DNA of 64,000 bases from Alphaproteobacteria bacterium (GCA_016776605.1 JADHTB010000003.1:1-64000), one strand, 5' to 3'. Counted from the stretch's first letter, positions 9,960 to 19,713 are shown. Notes: generated by a model not told the origin, from the sequence alone. Translations and numbers: made by a program.

Positions 9960-10439
9960 TTAAGTTTTGTTTTTCGCGGCTTTGGATACAGGTGTCTGCC
10001 AGCGCGCTGCCGCGTTCTCGTCATCCTGCTTTGCCGCGACCCAACTGGCCTGACCGTCAACCTCTTCCAATTTCCAGAAGGGCGCCTTGGTCTTCAGCCA
10101 GTCCATCAGAAAGGCGCAGGCCTCGAACGCCGCCTCGCGGTGCGAGGACGTCGCGGCGCACAGCACAATTTGGTCCCCGGGTAAAAGGCGGCCGAAACGA
10201 TGAATGATCAGGACCCGGTCCAGGGGCCAGCGTGCCAATGCCTGCGCCTCCAAGCCAGCCAATTGCCGTTCCGTCATGCCCGGATAATGTTCCAGAGTCA
10301 TGGCCGACAGCTCACCTGGTCCCGCCACGTCGCGCACCACGCCGATGAACGAGGCCACCGCGCCCACATCCGTGCGGCCCTGGCGCAACGCCGCCAGTTC
10401 GGCGCCAACGTCGAAATCCTCGGGCTGTACCTTGATCAT
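9960..10439 (-). CDS. moaE: Molybdopterin synthase catalytic subunit MoaE
   Basis: 159 residues. Large subunit of molybdopterin synthase, which turns cyclic pyranopterin monophosphate into molybdopterin using the thiocarboxylated MoaD. The substrate-binding SSHREAAFEACAFLMDWLK and the active lysines Lys116/Lys118 and Lys123 (LKTKAPFWK) are present. The C-terminal 30 residues are a variable extension. The gene follows moaD closely in the uvrC-pgsA-mobB-moeA-moaD-moaE run. Confidence 0.95.
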   Translation of the reverse strand: MIKVQPEDFDVGAELAALRQGRTDVGAVASFIGVVRDVAGPGELSAMTLEHYPGMTERQLAGLEAQALARWPLDRVLIIHRFGRLLPGDQIVLCAATSSHREAAFEACAFLMDWLKTKAPFWKLEEVDGQASWVAAKQDDENAAARWQTPVSKAAKNKT

Positions 10440-10457
10440 GGCTTGGACCCGTTATCC

Positions 10458-10709
10458 TCAACCACCGGTGACGGGTGGAAAGAAGGCCACCTCGTCGTCT
10501 GGACCCACGGCTTCCTCGGCCCTGGCGTATTCCTGATTGACGGCGCAGCGCACGATAGAGGGATCGGCGAAGGCGGCGGCATGGCTGCTGGATTGCTGCG
10601 CCAGCCAGGTGATTAATTGTCCTACCGTGGTGACATCTTCGGGCGGCCACACGGTTTCCGCGGCCATCCCGACCCGGTCGCGCATCCAGGAAAAATACAG
10701 CAATTTCAT
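10458..10709 (-). CDS. moaD: Molybdopterin synthase sulfur carrier subunit MoaD
   Basis: 83 residues with a ubiquitin-like fold expected and the required C-terminal Gly-Gly (FFPPVTGG), whose last glycine is thiocarboxylated to donate sulfur to MoaE. The start MKLLYFSWMRDRVG is typical. Its ATG overlaps the moeA stop codon by four bases (ATGA at 10706-10709), which indicates coupled translation. Confidence 0.95.
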   Translation of the reverse strand: MKLLYFSWMRDRVGMAAETVWPPEDVTTVGQLITWLAQQSSSHAAAFADPSIVRCAVNQEYARAEEAVGPDDEVAFFPPVTGG

Positions 10710-11968
10710 GACGCCACCTCATCAAAGGGCAGAAAGTCCACCAGATCTCCGGCCTTCACCTGGGTCACATCCTCGGCTATTTCGACCAGGCCATGGGTCT
10801 GCACCAGGGAGTTAATAATGCCCGAGCCCTGGGGCCTGAACAATACGGCGCAGGGCCCGTCCTCTCCCTGCCTCTCAAGTCGGGCCCGCAGCCATTCCCG
10901 GCGTCCGGCCTTCTTTTCATAGTCAAAATCAGAAGTCACACGGTAGAGCACCGGCTCCAGATCCACCGCGCCCGCCAGACCGAGGATCAAGGGTCGGGCA
11001 AAGCGCAGAAAGCATACCATGGCCGCCACGGGATTTCCCGGCAGACCGACAAACGCCGCATCGCCAACCTGCCCCAGGGCCAGGGGCCGGCCCGGCTTGA
11101 TCGCCAGACGCCAGAAATGCAGATGGCCCAGCGCCTCCACCGTGCCGCGCACATGATCCTCGTCACCCACCGAGACCCCGCCCGAGGTCAGCAACAGATC
11201 ATGGCCGCCGGCCGCCGCGCCCAGGCCTTCGCGGACCGCGGCTGCATTGTCGGGCAGAATACCCAGATCAGACACCTCCGCCCCCAGGCCGGTAATCAAC
11301 GCCGCCAGGATGTAGCGGTTGGCGTCGTAAATCGCCCCCGCGGCCAGTTTCGTCCCCGGCTCGGCCAATTCATCGCCGGTGGAAAACACCGCCACCCGCA
11401 ACGGCCGGTACAGGCTCAACGCCCCCTGCCCGACCGAGGCCGCCAAACCCAGGTCCTGGGGCCGCAGGCGCTGGCCCCGCCCCAGCACGACATCACCCTG
11501 CCTGGTGTCCTCGCCCTGGTGCCGCCGATTGGCGCCCAGGGCCAGGCCCGGCGGGACCGTGATGTAATCGTCCGTCTGTGCCGCGTCTTCCTGCATCACC
11601 ACCGTATCAGCCCCTTCGGGCATGACGGCGCCGGTAAAAATCCGTACCGCCTGGCCCTGTTCGAGGCGCGCGCCATAGGGATGACCGGCGGTGGATCGGC
11701 CCAGAACCGGCAGGCGGGATGGCCCATCCGCCACCAGATCGTCATGGCGCAAGGCATAGCCATCGACGGCTGAATTGTCATGCGGCGGGACATCAAGGGC
11801 AGAGGTAACATCGCGGGCCAATATGCGTCCCAGGGCGCGGGCTAGGGGCACCGTATCCAGACGGTCCTGGGTCACCGTCACAATCCGCTGTTGCAGGATC
11901 GCCAGGGCCTCCGCCGTGGACATAAGACCATCAACCTGATTGAAGCAGTCGTCGGCAAGCTGGTTCAT
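10706..11968 (-). CDS. moeA: Molybdopterin molybdenumtransferase MoeA
   Basis: 420 residues. Inserts molybdate into adenylylated molybdopterin. Family motifs visible are PPHDNSAVDGYALRHDD, RIFTGAVMPEGADTVV (substrate loop), the MoCF-domain LTSGGVSVGDEDHV and the LPGNPVAAMVCF stretch. The open frame extends 8 codons further, but the ATG at 11968 overlaps the mobB stop (ATGA), the usual coupling in this operon, so that start is chosen. It overlaps moaD by 4 bp at its 3' end. Confidence 0.93.
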   Translation of the reverse strand: MNQLADDCFNQVDGLMSTAEALAILQQRIVTVTQDRLDTVPLARALGRILARDVTSALDVPPHDNSAVDGYALRHDDLVADGPSRLPVLGRSTAGHPYGARLEQGQAVRIFTGAVMPEGADTVVMQEDAAQTDDYITVPPGLALGANRRHQGEDTRQGDVVLGRGQRLRPQDLGLAASVGQGALSLYRPLRVAVFSTGDELAEPGTKLAAGAIYDANRYILAALITGLGAEVSDLGILPDNAAAVREGLGAAAGGHDLLLTSGGVSVGDEDHVRGTVEALGHLHFWRLAIKPGRPLALGQVGDAAFVGLPGNPVAAMVCFLRFARPLILGLAGAVDLEPVLYRVTSDFDYEKKAGRREWLRARLERQGEDGPCAVLFRPQGSGIINSLVQTHGLVEIAEDVTQVKAGDLVDFLPFDEVAS

Positions 11969-12474
11969 GATGACGCGCTCCCGGTGCGGCAAAACTCCAT
12001 AACGAAATCCGCCAGCGCCGGCACATCGTCCAGATCAAGCAGAGGCAGATCCAGATCCGCCGGCCGGTAATTGGCGGCCAGAGCGATAAAGCTCCTATCG
12101 TCGCGGCACAACAAAGGTTTGCCCAACCCTTCCCGATGCACCTCGATCTTCTGATGGCTTTCCCCCTTGAAGCCTTCCACCAGAACCAGATCGACCGGCG
12201 TCAGGTTGGCCAGCAAAGCCTCCAACCCAGGTTCGGCCGCGCCGCGGTTTTCGTGCATCAGAGCCCAGCGCGCGGCGGAGGCAATCAACACCTCTGTGGC
12301 GCCCGCCTCGCGATGGCGAAAGGAATCCTTGCCTCGCCGGTCCATGTCAAAGGTGTGATGCGCGTGTTTGATGGTGGAGACGGTCAGCCCCCTGGCGGTC
12401 AGCTCTGGTATGAGCAGGGTCAGCAGTGTCGTTTTGCCGGCGCCGCTCCATCCGGTCAGGCCCAAAACTTTCAT
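11965..12474 (-). CDS. mobB: Molybdopterin-guanine dinucleotide biosynthesis adapter MobB
   Basis: 169 residues. GTP-binding protein that assists MobA in making the guanine dinucleotide form of the molybdenum cofactor. The P-loop GWSGAGKTT is at about 8-16, the second family motif TIKHAHHTFDMDRRGKDS follows, and LVLVEGFKGE matches the family's VEGFK motif. The last residues are cysteine- and serine-rich (FCRTGSASS). It sits between pgsA and moeA; mobA is not in the window. Confidence 0.93.
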   Translation of the reverse strand: MKVLGLTGWSGAGKTTLLTLLIPELTARGLTVSTIKHAHHTFDMDRRGKDSFRHREAGATEVLIASAARWALMHENRGAAEPGLEALLANLTPVDLVLVEGFKGESHQKIEVHREGLGKPLLCRDDRSFIALAANYRPADLDLPLLDLDDVPALADFVMEFCRTGSASS

Positions 12475-12498
12475 GATAGGATTTTCATGACAGGACTT

Positions 12499-13086
12499 TC
12501 ACGGCCCGTCCGCGCTATCGCCGTTCTGCGCACTGGTTGTGACATGTTGCAACCCCGCCCGCAGGTAGTCATAGCCGGTGTAGATCGTGAATAGGGCGGC
12601 TAGCCACATGCCCAGGCGGCCGATCTGCATGGTTGGAATGGGGTCCCAGCCGGCATCGCCAACGATCAGAAAACCGATCGCCAGCATCTGCATCGCGGTC
12701 TTCCATTTCGCCACCCGGCTGACCGGAACGCTGACCCGCAATTCGGCCAAAAACTCCCGCAGGCCCGAGACCAGAATTTCCCGGCACAGGATCACCACCG
12801 TCGGCAGGATCGTCCATTCGCCGATCCGCCCCACATAGACCAACATCAACAAGGTGGCGGCGACCAGCAGCTTATCGGCAACCGGATCGAGAAACCGCCC
12901 CAGGCCGCTTTCCTCGCCCAGGCTGCGGGCCAGGTAGCCATCCAGAATATCGGTGATGCCGGCGGCGGTAAAAATGGCAAAGGCCAGCCAGTTGGACAGC
13001 GGCGCCGCCAAATAAAACGCGCCGATCAAGGCTGGAATGGCCAGGATTCGCGACAGGGTCAAAAGATTCGGTATGGTGGTAATCAT
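12499..13086 (-). CDS. pgsA: CDP-diacylglycerol--glycerol-3-phosphate 3-phosphatidyltransferase
   Basis: 195 residues, integral membrane enzyme that makes phosphatidylglycerophosphate, the committed step to phosphatidylglycerol and cardiolipin. The CDP-alcohol phosphotransferase signature D-G-x2-A-R-x8-G-x3-D-x3-D is complete (Asp49, Gly50, Ala53, Arg54, Gly63, Asp67, Asp71). Four to six membrane helices are evident. It lies 67 bp downstream of uvrC and 24 bp upstream of mobB, an order common in alphaproteobacteria. Confidence 0.93.
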   Translation of the reverse strand: MITTIPNLLTLSRILAIPALIGAFYLAAPLSNWLAFAIFTAAGITDILDGYLARSLGEESGLGRFLDPVADKLLVAATLLMLVYVGRIGEWTILPTVVILCREILVSGLREFLAELRVSVPVSRVAKWKTAMQMLAIGFLIVGDAGWDPIPTMQIGRLGMWLAALFTIYTGYDYLRAGLQHVTTSAQNGDSADGP

Positions 13087-13153
13087 AGCCTCAAACTGCG
13101 GTTCGTGCAGGCAGTTGAGTATAAGGATTTAGCGCCATGGTGAAAGCGTCCGC

Positions 13154-15157
13154 TTAACTTTCCGGGTGAAAGAAGTCATAAATTTTTTGCGCCACCGCCG
13201 TGGAAATGCCGTCGACGCTTTCCAGATCAGTCAAACCGGCTGTTTCCACGGCCCGTGCAGAGCCGAAATGGTTCAACAAGGCCCGCTTTCGCCTGGGGCC
13301 GATGCCCGCGATGCTGTCCAGGCTGGAGCGGTCCATCCGCTTGGCCCGGCGGGCCCGGTGGGTGCCGATGGCGAAGCGGTGGGATTCGTCCCGCAGACGT
13401 TGCAGGAAATACAGCACCGGGCTGCGTGGCGGCAATGAAATTTCCGGCTTGTCAGGCAGGTAAATCCGCTCCAGGCCGGCATTACGGTCCGGCCCCTTGG
13501 CGATGGCGGCCAGGGCGACGCCGGTTACGCCCAGATCGGCGAAGACCTCGCGCACCGCCGTCAACTGACCCAGGCCGCCGTCAATCAGGACCAGATCCGG
13601 CCATTCACCGGCCACCCGGGCATCCTCGCCATCGCCAGCACTGGAACCTTCACCCGACTCGGTGCTCTCGGCACTCTCAGCCGCGGCCTGGGCCTTCAGC
13701 AAGCGGGCAAAACGGCGGCGCAGCACTTCGCGCATCATGCCGTAGTCATCGCCGGGGGTAATATCTTCATTCTTGATATTGAATTTTCGATAGGCGTTTT
13801 TTTGAAAGCCTTCCGGCCCGGCCACGATCATGGCGCCGATGGCGTCAGTGCCCATGATGTGGCTGTTGTCATAAACTTCGATCCGCCGCGGCGAGCCGTC
13901 CAGGGCGAACAGTTCGGCCACGGCCTCCAACAGGCGGCGTTGCGAGGCGCTTTCCGCCAGGCGTCGGGCCAGGGCTTCCCGCGCATTGCTTTGGGCATGC
14001 TTGACCAGTTCCCGCCGCTGACCCCGTTCGGGGCGGTGCAGGCGGACCTTACGCTCGGCCTTTACGCTTAGAGCCTCGGCAATCAGCCCTTGGTTTTCCG
14101 GCGTTTCGCTAAGTAATATTTCCCGTGGCGGCGGTTTGTCATCATAGAACTGTCCAATGAAGGCGCCCAGCACCTCGTCCGGGGTCTGTTCGCGTCCGTG
14201 ACTAGGGAAATAGGCCCGGTTGCCCCAATTTTGCCCGGCGCGGAAGAAGAAAACCTGAATACAGCTTTGCCCCCCTTCCATATGGATGGCGATGACGTCC
14301 GCCTCCGCCACACTGGCCACGTTGATGCCTTGATGGGCCTGGACATGGGCCAGAGCGCGCAGCCGGTCGCGGTAAACAGCGGCGGTTTCGAACGCCAATT
14401 CGGCGCTGGCAGCCTCCATTTTTTGGGACAGGCCATGCTGGACCTCGCGGCTGCGCCCGGACAGAAAATCCCGCGCTTCCGTCACCAGTTCGGCGTAGCT
14501 GTCCTTGTCGATGCGGCCAACACAAGGACCGGCACAGCGGCGGATTTGATATTGTAGACAAGGCCGGGTGCGCGCGGCGAATATGCTGTCGGAACACGAG
14601 CGCAGGGGAAACGCCTTTTGCAGCGTATTCAAGGTGTGGTTGACGGACGAAGCGGACGCGAAGGGGCCGAAATATTCCCCCTTTCGATTGCGGGCGCCGC
14701 GATGCTTGGCCAATTGCGGCCATTCATGATCGCCGGTGATGACGATGAAGGGAAAGGATTTATCGTCCCGCAACAGAATATTGTAACGCGGGCGCAGACG
14801 CTTGATCAGATTGGATTCCAGTAATAGCGCCTCGACCTCCGTGTGGGTGGTCACCACCTCCATGGCGCGGGTTTCCGAGATCATCCGCAGGGTCCGCGTA
14901 TTCAGACCGGCGGGCTGGGCATAGTTACGGACCCGGTTCTTTAGATTCTTGGCCTTGCCCACATACAGCACTTCGCCATCCCGGGCCAGCATGCGGTAAA
15001 CCCCCGGCGCGCCCGGCATGGTCTCCAGCGCCCTGACGATAGCCGCGCGGCCATTGTCGATGCTGGCGGCGGGCCGGCTGTCCGAAGGCAAGTCCAGCGG
15101 CTGCGCAATTGGTTTATCGGCCTTTGCCATAGGGCTATTTTCCGCGCCTTTTCCCAT
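13154..15157 (-). CDS. uvrC: Excinuclease ABC subunit C
   Basis: 667 residues. Makes the two incisions around DNA lesions bound by UvrAB. In order: GIY-YIG nuclease near 50-130 ([20 protein letters not shown]), a cysteine-containing region ([19 protein letters not shown]), the UVR helix near 240, the RNase H-like nuclease domain ([33 protein letters not shown]), and a tandem helix-hairpin-helix end ([20 protein letters not shown]). A low-complexity Ser/Glu/Gly insert of about 30 residues interrupts the nuclease domain before LVLIDGG. The start is uncertain: the ATG at 15130 (MAKADKP) is an alternative; neither has a strong ribosome site. Confidence 0.95.
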   Translation of the reverse strand: MGKGAENSPMAKADKPIAQPLDLPSDSRPAASIDNGRAAIVRALETMPGAPGVYRMLARDGEVLYVGKAKNLKNRVRNYAQPAGLNTRTLRMISETRAMEVVTTHTEVEALLLESNLIKRLRPRYNILLRDDKSFPFIVITGDHEWPQLAKHRGARNRKGEYFGPFASASSVNHTLNTLQKAFPLRSCSDSIFAARTRPCLQYQIRRCAGPCVGRIDKDSYAELVTEARDFLSGRSREVQHGLSQKMEAASAELAFETAAVYRDRLRALAHVQAHQGINVASVAEADVIAIHMEGGQSCIQVFFFRAGQNWGNRAYFPSHGREQTPDEVLGAFIGQFYDDKPPPREILLSETPENQGLIAEALSVKAERKVRLHRPERGQRRELVKHAQSNAREALARRLAESASQRRLLEAVAELFALDGSPRRIEVYDNSHIMGTDAIGAMIVAGPEGFQKNAYRKFNIKNEDITPGDDYGMMREVLRRRFARLLKAQAAAESAESTESGEGSSAGDGEDARVAGEWPDLVLIDGGLGQLTAVREVFADLGVTGVALAAIAKGPDRNAGLERIYLPDKPEISLPPRSPVLYFLQRLRDESHRFAIGTHRARRAKRMDRSSLDSIAGIGPRRKRALLNHFGSARAVETAGLTDLESVDGISTAVAQKIYDFFHPES

Positions 15158-15530
15158 TCGTCAATGGTCCATCTCCGCAACATGCACGATTGGCGGCCGA
15201 TATCCACCGATCTTGTGGGTAAATGTGTGGGGAAGCCTTTCCCGGCAGCATCGAATTGGCAGAATCCCGCCTATTCGTCCGCTTTGCACAAAAAATAGGC
15301 GGTATTCTTAACGCATTGATTCTAAAGTGAATTTATTGATACACCTAGTTTGATCGCTGTCCATAACCTAAAACTAAGGTAGCCGCCACGCTAACAACGA
15401 CAATGTCAACGGGCTGTGTACAAAAACCCTCGGTTGGGGCGATTTTAGTCAGGTTTGGGCAAATCGCCGCAGTTTCCAAGGCAGTATCGATGCAACGTCA
15501 AGTAACGCCCTGGTCCGGTTATCGTCAAAA
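15158..15530. other. 373-bp intergenic region upstream of uvrC
   Basis: No convincing gene. It should hold the uvrC promoter. One hairpin is visible: CCGCCTATT (15267-15275) with AATAGGCGG (15294-15302) over an 18-base loop, too loose for a terminator. It also has AT-rich stretches around 15303-15375. No dispersed repeat copy is present. Confidence 0.5.
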
Positions 15531-16580
15531 TCAAGCAATCAACTTGCCTCGCATGGATAGTATTTGGGCGCTCTGTTTTGCCGACGTCGGTTGGTCGGCC
15601 TGCTTGGCCTCGTTTTTAGGTGTGCCCGGTAGGCCATGATATAGCGAGAGCACATAGACTACGTAGACAAGAGTTAGAAAAGCGCCATAGCGCCGGCTGA
15701 TTGTCCGCCCGTGCAACACGAACGGGGTTATCAGTATAGTTGCCGACAGCATGATCCACAGATCATAGTAGATAATCTGATCAGGTATGGGAACCTTTGC
15801 CACCATCGATGTAATGCCCATGATACCAAGAATATTGAACAGATTGGAGCCGACCACATTGCCAATCGCCACATCGCCATGACGGCGGATGGCGGCGACC
15901 AGCGAGGTAGCCAGTTCCGGCAGGGACGTCCCCAGCGCGATAAGGGACAACGCAATCGTGGTTTCCGATACACCGGCGGCCACGGCCAGCGCCGTGGCGC
16001 CCTCTATCAGTAAATGAGAGCCATAGATCAAACTAACGATACCAGCCACGATGAAGGTCAGTGACAGCCAGATCGAATGCGGCCGGGCGGCAATGCCCTC
16101 GATCTCGTCAACCATGACCACAGCCGTGGTTTCTTTGTTTTCGCGGGCCGAAAAATAGGACCATGTCAAATAGCCAACTAGCAGCGATGTCATGATGGCG
16201 CCCTGCCAATTCAACAACTGGCCGCTCCAACATAAGGCAATAAAGCCGATGGTAACCGCAAACATGATGGCGCCATCCCGGCGGATGGCATTAACATCAC
16301 AGGCGATCGGAAAGACGATGGCCGGCAAGCCCAGGACAAGCAGAATGTTGGCTATGTTGGAACCGACCACATTGCCTATGGCAATTTCCGGCACCCCGCT
16401 CAACACCGCGTCCAAGCTGACGACCAGCTCGGGCGAAGACGTGCCGAACGCCACCACGGTCAGACCAATGACCAATGGCGGCACCGCCAGCCATTGCGCC
16501 AGGGCAACGGCGCCACGGACCAGAACATCACCACCGATCAGAAGCAGCACCAAGCCACCGGCAACCATTAGATACGTCAT
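15531..16580 (-). CDS. Na+/Ca2+ exchanger family protein (CaCA, YrbG-like)
   Basis: 349 residues with about ten membrane helices in two inverted halves. Each half has the alpha-repeat of cation exchangers: GLTVVAFGTSSPELVVSLDA with GNVVGSNIANI in the first, and LIALGTSLPELATSLVAA with GNVVGSNLFNI in the second. The acidic residues in the (T/S)-S/L-P-E-L motifs are those that coordinate Ca2+ in this family. It probably exports Ca2+ against Na+ or H+. The C-terminal 35 residues are polar and unconserved. It is monocistronic as far as can be seen. Confidence 0.9.
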   Translation of the reverse strand: MTYLMVAGGLVLLLIGGDVLVRGAVALAQWLAVPPLVIGLTVVAFGTSSPELVVSLDAVLSGVPEIAIGNVVGSNIANILLVLGLPAIVFPIACDVNAIRRDGAIMFAVTIGFIALCWSGQLLNWQGAIMTSLLVGYLTWSYFSARENKETTAVVMVDEIEGIAARPHSIWLSLTFIVAGIVSLIYGSHLLIEGATALAVAAGVSETTIALSLIALGTSLPELATSLVAAIRRHGDVAIGNVVGSNLFNILGIMGITSMVAKVPIPDQIIYYDLWIMLSATILITPFVLHGRTISRRYGAFLTLVYVVYVLSLYHGLPGTPKNEAKQADQPTSAKQSAQILSMRGKLIA

Positions 16581-16885
16581 GCCTCGACTTCACCGCCGGT
16601 TACCCAGTTAGGACACATGCGCGCCTCATCCTCCGCCTCATAAAATGCGCCAACGGGGCCGCGCGCCGAACATATATAGCGGTGAAGTCCTTCGCTTTGA
16701 AGGGTTCATTCGGCAAAGTTTACCATGGTCGTCTGCCGCCCCGGTCATCGGGCGCCTTCGCGCCACCGTAAATTTGGCACATTCGCGACATACCGGGGCA
16801 CGGACACCCGTATGGACAAGGCCGCATACCTCGGTTATGCCGTCGCTATCCCTTGTCTCGGAGGGTAGCAAAATTCGGATGATGC
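16581..16885. other. 305-bp divergent intergenic region
   Basis: Lies between the leftward exchanger gene and the rightward HAD hydrolase gene and must hold both promoters. GGAGGG at 16859-16864 precedes the HAD gene. No repeat copy, RNA gene or credible small gene was seen. Confidence 0.45.
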
Positions 16886-17758
16886 ATGAGCGTTTCCATT
16901 ATTAGTGGTTTGGCCGAGATGGCCGACGACTACGATCTGTTCATCTTTGATTTGTGGGGGGTCGTGCATGACGGGGTCACGGCCTATCCCGACGCCACCG
17001 ATTGTCTTCGGCGTCTGCGCCAGCGTGGCGCCAGGGTGGTGTTGCTGTCCAATGTACCCAGGCCCAGTGCATCGGTGACCCAGCATCTCATAGAGCTTGG
17101 GGTGGTCGAGGGCTCGTACGACTGGCTGTTGACCTCGGGCGAGGCGACGGCGACCATGATCGCGGCCACCGCGACAGGGTCCGGCGCGGACGCCCGGCCG
17201 GCCTATTTTCATCTGGGCCCGGAACGCAGCCGGCCAACCCTGGACGCCTGTGGCGGCCGTGAAGTCGCCATCGAAGCGGCCGAGATGATCATTTGTACCG
17301 GTCTGTTTGATGACGAGGTGGACAAGGCCGAAGATTATCGGAATTTTTTGACGGCGGCGGTGACGCGGAGCCTGCCAATGGTCTGCGCCAACCCGGACGT
17401 GGTCGCCATGCGTGGCGACCGGATGGTTCCGTGCGCCGGCGCGGTGGCGGCGTTTTACGAAGAGTTGGGTGGGACCGTACAGCGTTTCGGCAAACCGTTC
17501 CCCGCTATTTTCGACCGCCTGTTCGCCAAAACCCCCGACATTCCGCGGGCCCGCGCCGTGATGATCGGTGATGCCCTGGCCACTGATATTCGCGGCGCCC
17601 GACAGGCCGGTATCGATGCCATCTGGATTGCCGGCGGCATTCATGCCGTGGCCTTGGCGCTTGGCCCGGATGGGGGATTGGATCAGGATAGGGTCAACAG
17701 CGTTGCCGAACAGGCCGGCGAACAGCCAACGGCAATACTACCGTGGCTGCAATGGTAG
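16886..17758 (+). CDS. TIGR01459-type HAD-superfamily hydrolase
   Basis: 290 residues. NagD-like HAD phosphatase with a class IIA cap. Motif I is FDLWGVVHDG with nucleophile Asp22; the residue two further on is Trp rather than Asp, as is usual in this family (FDxWGV). Motif II is VVLLSNVPRP, the lysine is in FGKPFPAIF, and motif IV is MIGDALATDIRGARQAGID. The family is mostly alphaproteobacterial and sits close to ribF, as here with cheZ-cheY between. A role as a sugar- or nucleotide-phosphate phosphatase is inferred only from the fold. Confidence 0.85.
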   Translation: MSVSIISGLAEMADDYDLFIFDLWGVVHDGVTAYPDATDCLRRLRQRGARVVLLSNVPRPSASVTQHLIELGVVEGSYDWLLTSGEATATMIAATATGSGADARPAYFHLGPERSRPTLDACGGREVAIEAAEMIICTGLFDDEVDKAEDYRNFLTAAVTRSLPMVCANPDVVAMRGDRMVPCAGAVAAFYEELGGTVQRFGKPFPAIFDRLFAKTPDIPRARAVMIGDALATDIRGARQAGIDAIWIAGGIHAVALALGPDGGLDQDRVNSVAEQAGEQPTAILPWLQW

Positions 17759-17763
17759 GGAAT

Positions 17764-18879
17764 TCAGGCGAATAAGGCGTCGATGTCGTCCTGGCTGGCT
17801 TTTTCCTCTGAATTCGACGTTAAGGGAACGATGTCATCCAGCTCCGGTTCGTCGGCGTCGACGGCCGCCGCCTTGGCCGCCGCCGGAACCTCATTTGCCG
17901 CCGTTTCGGGCTTTGGCGCGGCCGGGTCCATGGCGGCATCGCCGTTAAACAGGGCATCAATGTCATCCTGGCTGGCCTTAACGTCCGGTTCGGCGGCATC
18001 GCCGTTAAACAGGGCGTCAATGTCATCCTGGCTGGCCTTAACGTCCGGTTCGGCGTCGACGGCCGCGTCGTTTGTGTGGGCCGCGCCGGCAAGGGGTTCC
18101 GCCGCAGCCAATTCTGCTTCAACTTCTGGTGCGATCTTCGCGTCGGCCTCTAACGCAACCTCGGCGACTTCCTCGGCAAATTCCTCTGGGGTTTCCCGTG
18201 CCGGCTCCTCCGCGGCGTCCTCATCCGCGCCGGCGGCCATGGTATCGGCAAGAAGATTGTCAATCTGATCCTGTTGGATGCCTTCGCCATCGAGGGCCGG
18301 ACCGTTCAGCAGATCACTGTCGGGCCGCGTATCGTCGGCCGAGGCGCCGTCTTCGGCGTCGGCGATATCTGGGCCCCAGGCATCCTGCAGCCCGTGCAGA
18401 CGCTCTTCGATATAGGTCAGGGTAGCGACAACCTTGGTGATGCGCTGTCCCGTAATATCCTGGAACGAGCAGGCCTCGAAGATCCGCATACAGGCATCAT
18501 TGACGGTGGCGACATATTCATCGCTGGCGGCATCGGCGGACATAATCTCTTCCGCCGCATCCATGATGGTGCCGGTGGCGTTTTCCGTCGCGGTGACAAT
18601 TGCCTCCAACTCCAACCCGGCGCGGGGAATTCGTTCCTGCTTCAGATCGTTTGGCCGCAGTTCCGAGATTTCGCTCCGAGCGCGTTGAATGTATTCAGAC
18701 AGGCCACGAAACTCGGTGTACAGGGTGGTATCAATCGAGTTGAAATAGCGCCGCATGGTCGCCAACAGGACTTCCGTTACGCCAGCGATATCGCCAAGGT
18801 TAACGGACGTCGACTGATTGGTGCGCAGATGATCGACAAGCTGTTCGATCCCTACACTAACTTCATCGGCATCCATCAA
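17764..18879 (-). CDS. cheZ: CheZ-like CheY-phosphate phosphatase with multiple CheY-tether motifs
   Basis: 371 residues. The N-terminal half (1-170) is a helical CheZ domain with EACSFQDITGQRITKV at 135-150. Asp141 and Gln145 match the D-x-x-x-Q pair of CheZ, in which the Gln orients the attacking water. Residues 171-371 are acidic, Ala-rich and probably disordered, and carry SQDDIDALF at 283-291, 303-311 and 362-370 plus a degenerate form, QQDQIDNLL, at 202-210. This resembles the C-terminal CheY-binding helix of CheZ and the N-terminal CheY-P motif of FliM. The gene is 46 bp downstream of cheY on the same strand, so the two likely form an operon. Confidence 0.83.
   Translation of the reverse strand: MMDADEVSVGIEQLVDHLRTNQSTSVNLGDIAGVTEVLLATMRRYFNSIDTTLYTEFRGLSEYIQRARSEISELRPNDLKQERIPRAGLELEAIVTATENATGTIMDAAEEIMSADAASDEYVATVNDACMRIFEACSFQDITGQRITKVVATLTYIEERLHGLQDAWGPDIADAEDGASADDTRPDSDLLNGPALDGEGIQQDQIDNLLADTMAAGADEDAAEEPARETPEEFAEEVAEVALEADAKIAPEVEAELAAAEPLAGAAHTNDAAVDAEPDVKASQDDIDALFNGDAAEPDVKASQDDIDALFNGDAAMDPAAPKPETAANEVPAAAKAAAVDADEPELDDIVPLTSNSEEKASQDDIDALFA
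17941..18060. repeat. 60-bp tandem duplication inside cheZ
   Basis: Two consecutive 60-bp units (17941-18000 and 18001-18060) that differ by A/G at one internal position and at their last few bases. Each encodes the 20-residue block AEPDVKASQDDIDALFNGDA. It is a recent in-frame duplication that added one CheY-tether motif. Confidence 0.92.
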
Positions 18880-18925
18880 TAAAATTCCCTGAAACAGTTG
18901 AGCGTCACAACAAAATACTTATGGA

Positions 18926-19312
18926 TCAGAAATCACCGATTACGGACGACATTTTAGTTTTCAGCGTCGCCGCATTGAATGGTTTCACGATGTAATTGTT
19001 GACCCCGGCCTTCTTTGCCGCGATGACGTTCTCGGTCTTGGATTCAGCCGTTATCATGATGAACGGCATCGCCTGCATTTTATCGTCCGAGCGAATTTCC
19101 TTCAGCAACTGGTAACCGGTCATCGGTTCCATATTCCAATCGGAAATCACCAATTGATAATCCTTGCCGCGAAGCTTTTGCAGAGCAGCTGTCCCATCCG
19201 CCGCTTCATCGACGTTGTTAAAGCCAAGCTGCTTCAACAGATTACGGATAATACGCAACATAGTCTTATAATCGTCGACGATCAGGATCGTCATGTTCAT
19301 ATCGACGGCCAT
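18926..19312 (-). CDS. cheY: Chemotaxis response regulator CheY
   Basis: 128 residues, a single receiver domain. Acid pocket Asp13-Asp14 (LIVDDYKTM), phospho-acceptor Asp58 (VISDWNMEPMTG), the Thr of MITAESK and the Lys of YIVKPF are all present. DWNMEPMTGYQLL and IVKPFNAATLKTK are typical for CheY rather than for other stand-alone receivers. When phosphorylated it should bind the flagellar switch. It is upstream of cheZ; no cheA, cheW or receptor gene is in the window. Confidence 0.92.
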   Translation of the reverse strand: MAVDMNMTILIVDDYKTMLRIIRNLLKQLGFNNVDEAADGTAALQKLRGKDYQLVISDWNMEPMTGYQLLKEIRSDDKMQAMPFIMITAESKTENVIAAKKAGVNNYIVKPFNAATLKTKMSSVIGDF

Positions 19313-19713
19313 CGTTCTTGCCCCACTAGATCTGTCGGTTCCATGAATCTTTGCATTCGTTGCCTAGCGGCCAACAGGCTTAACGATGCCCTTATCTCCG
19401 TTTCGTGCAACCGGGGCAGTTTGCGCATGGGCGCTGAATATTTGGTTAACATCATAAAGAAGATTTTTATATCCAGGCGCGCACCGCCCGAATCATTTGC
19501 CGCCAACCCCCGCCGTCGCCATGCGTACAGGACATGGTTTCGTCCACCGGCATTTATGGTGATTGCAACCTGCCGCATCTGAACCGCGCGTTCGCCCCGT
19601 AAGCCGGTTTTGCGGCACCGCCACGCTGGGCATATTACCGGCCGGCGGCGCATTTACAGGTACGGACGATTCGCCGGTTGCCTCAACGCGCCCCAGCACC
19701 AATAATCCCGGCC
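19313..19713. other. 401-bp divergent intergenic region between cheY and ribF
   Basis: Contains the cheY and ribF promoters by position. An open frame on the minus strand covers most of it, but its composition (Arg-rich, no homology I recognise, overlapping cheY) argues against a gene. No repeat element or RNA structure stood out. Confidence 0.45.

Noticed and set aside
19297..19653. 118-codon open frame on the minus strand upstream of cheY
   Set aside because: It overlaps the start of cheY, has an Arg-rich translation with no recognisable domain, and lacks a ribosome site.
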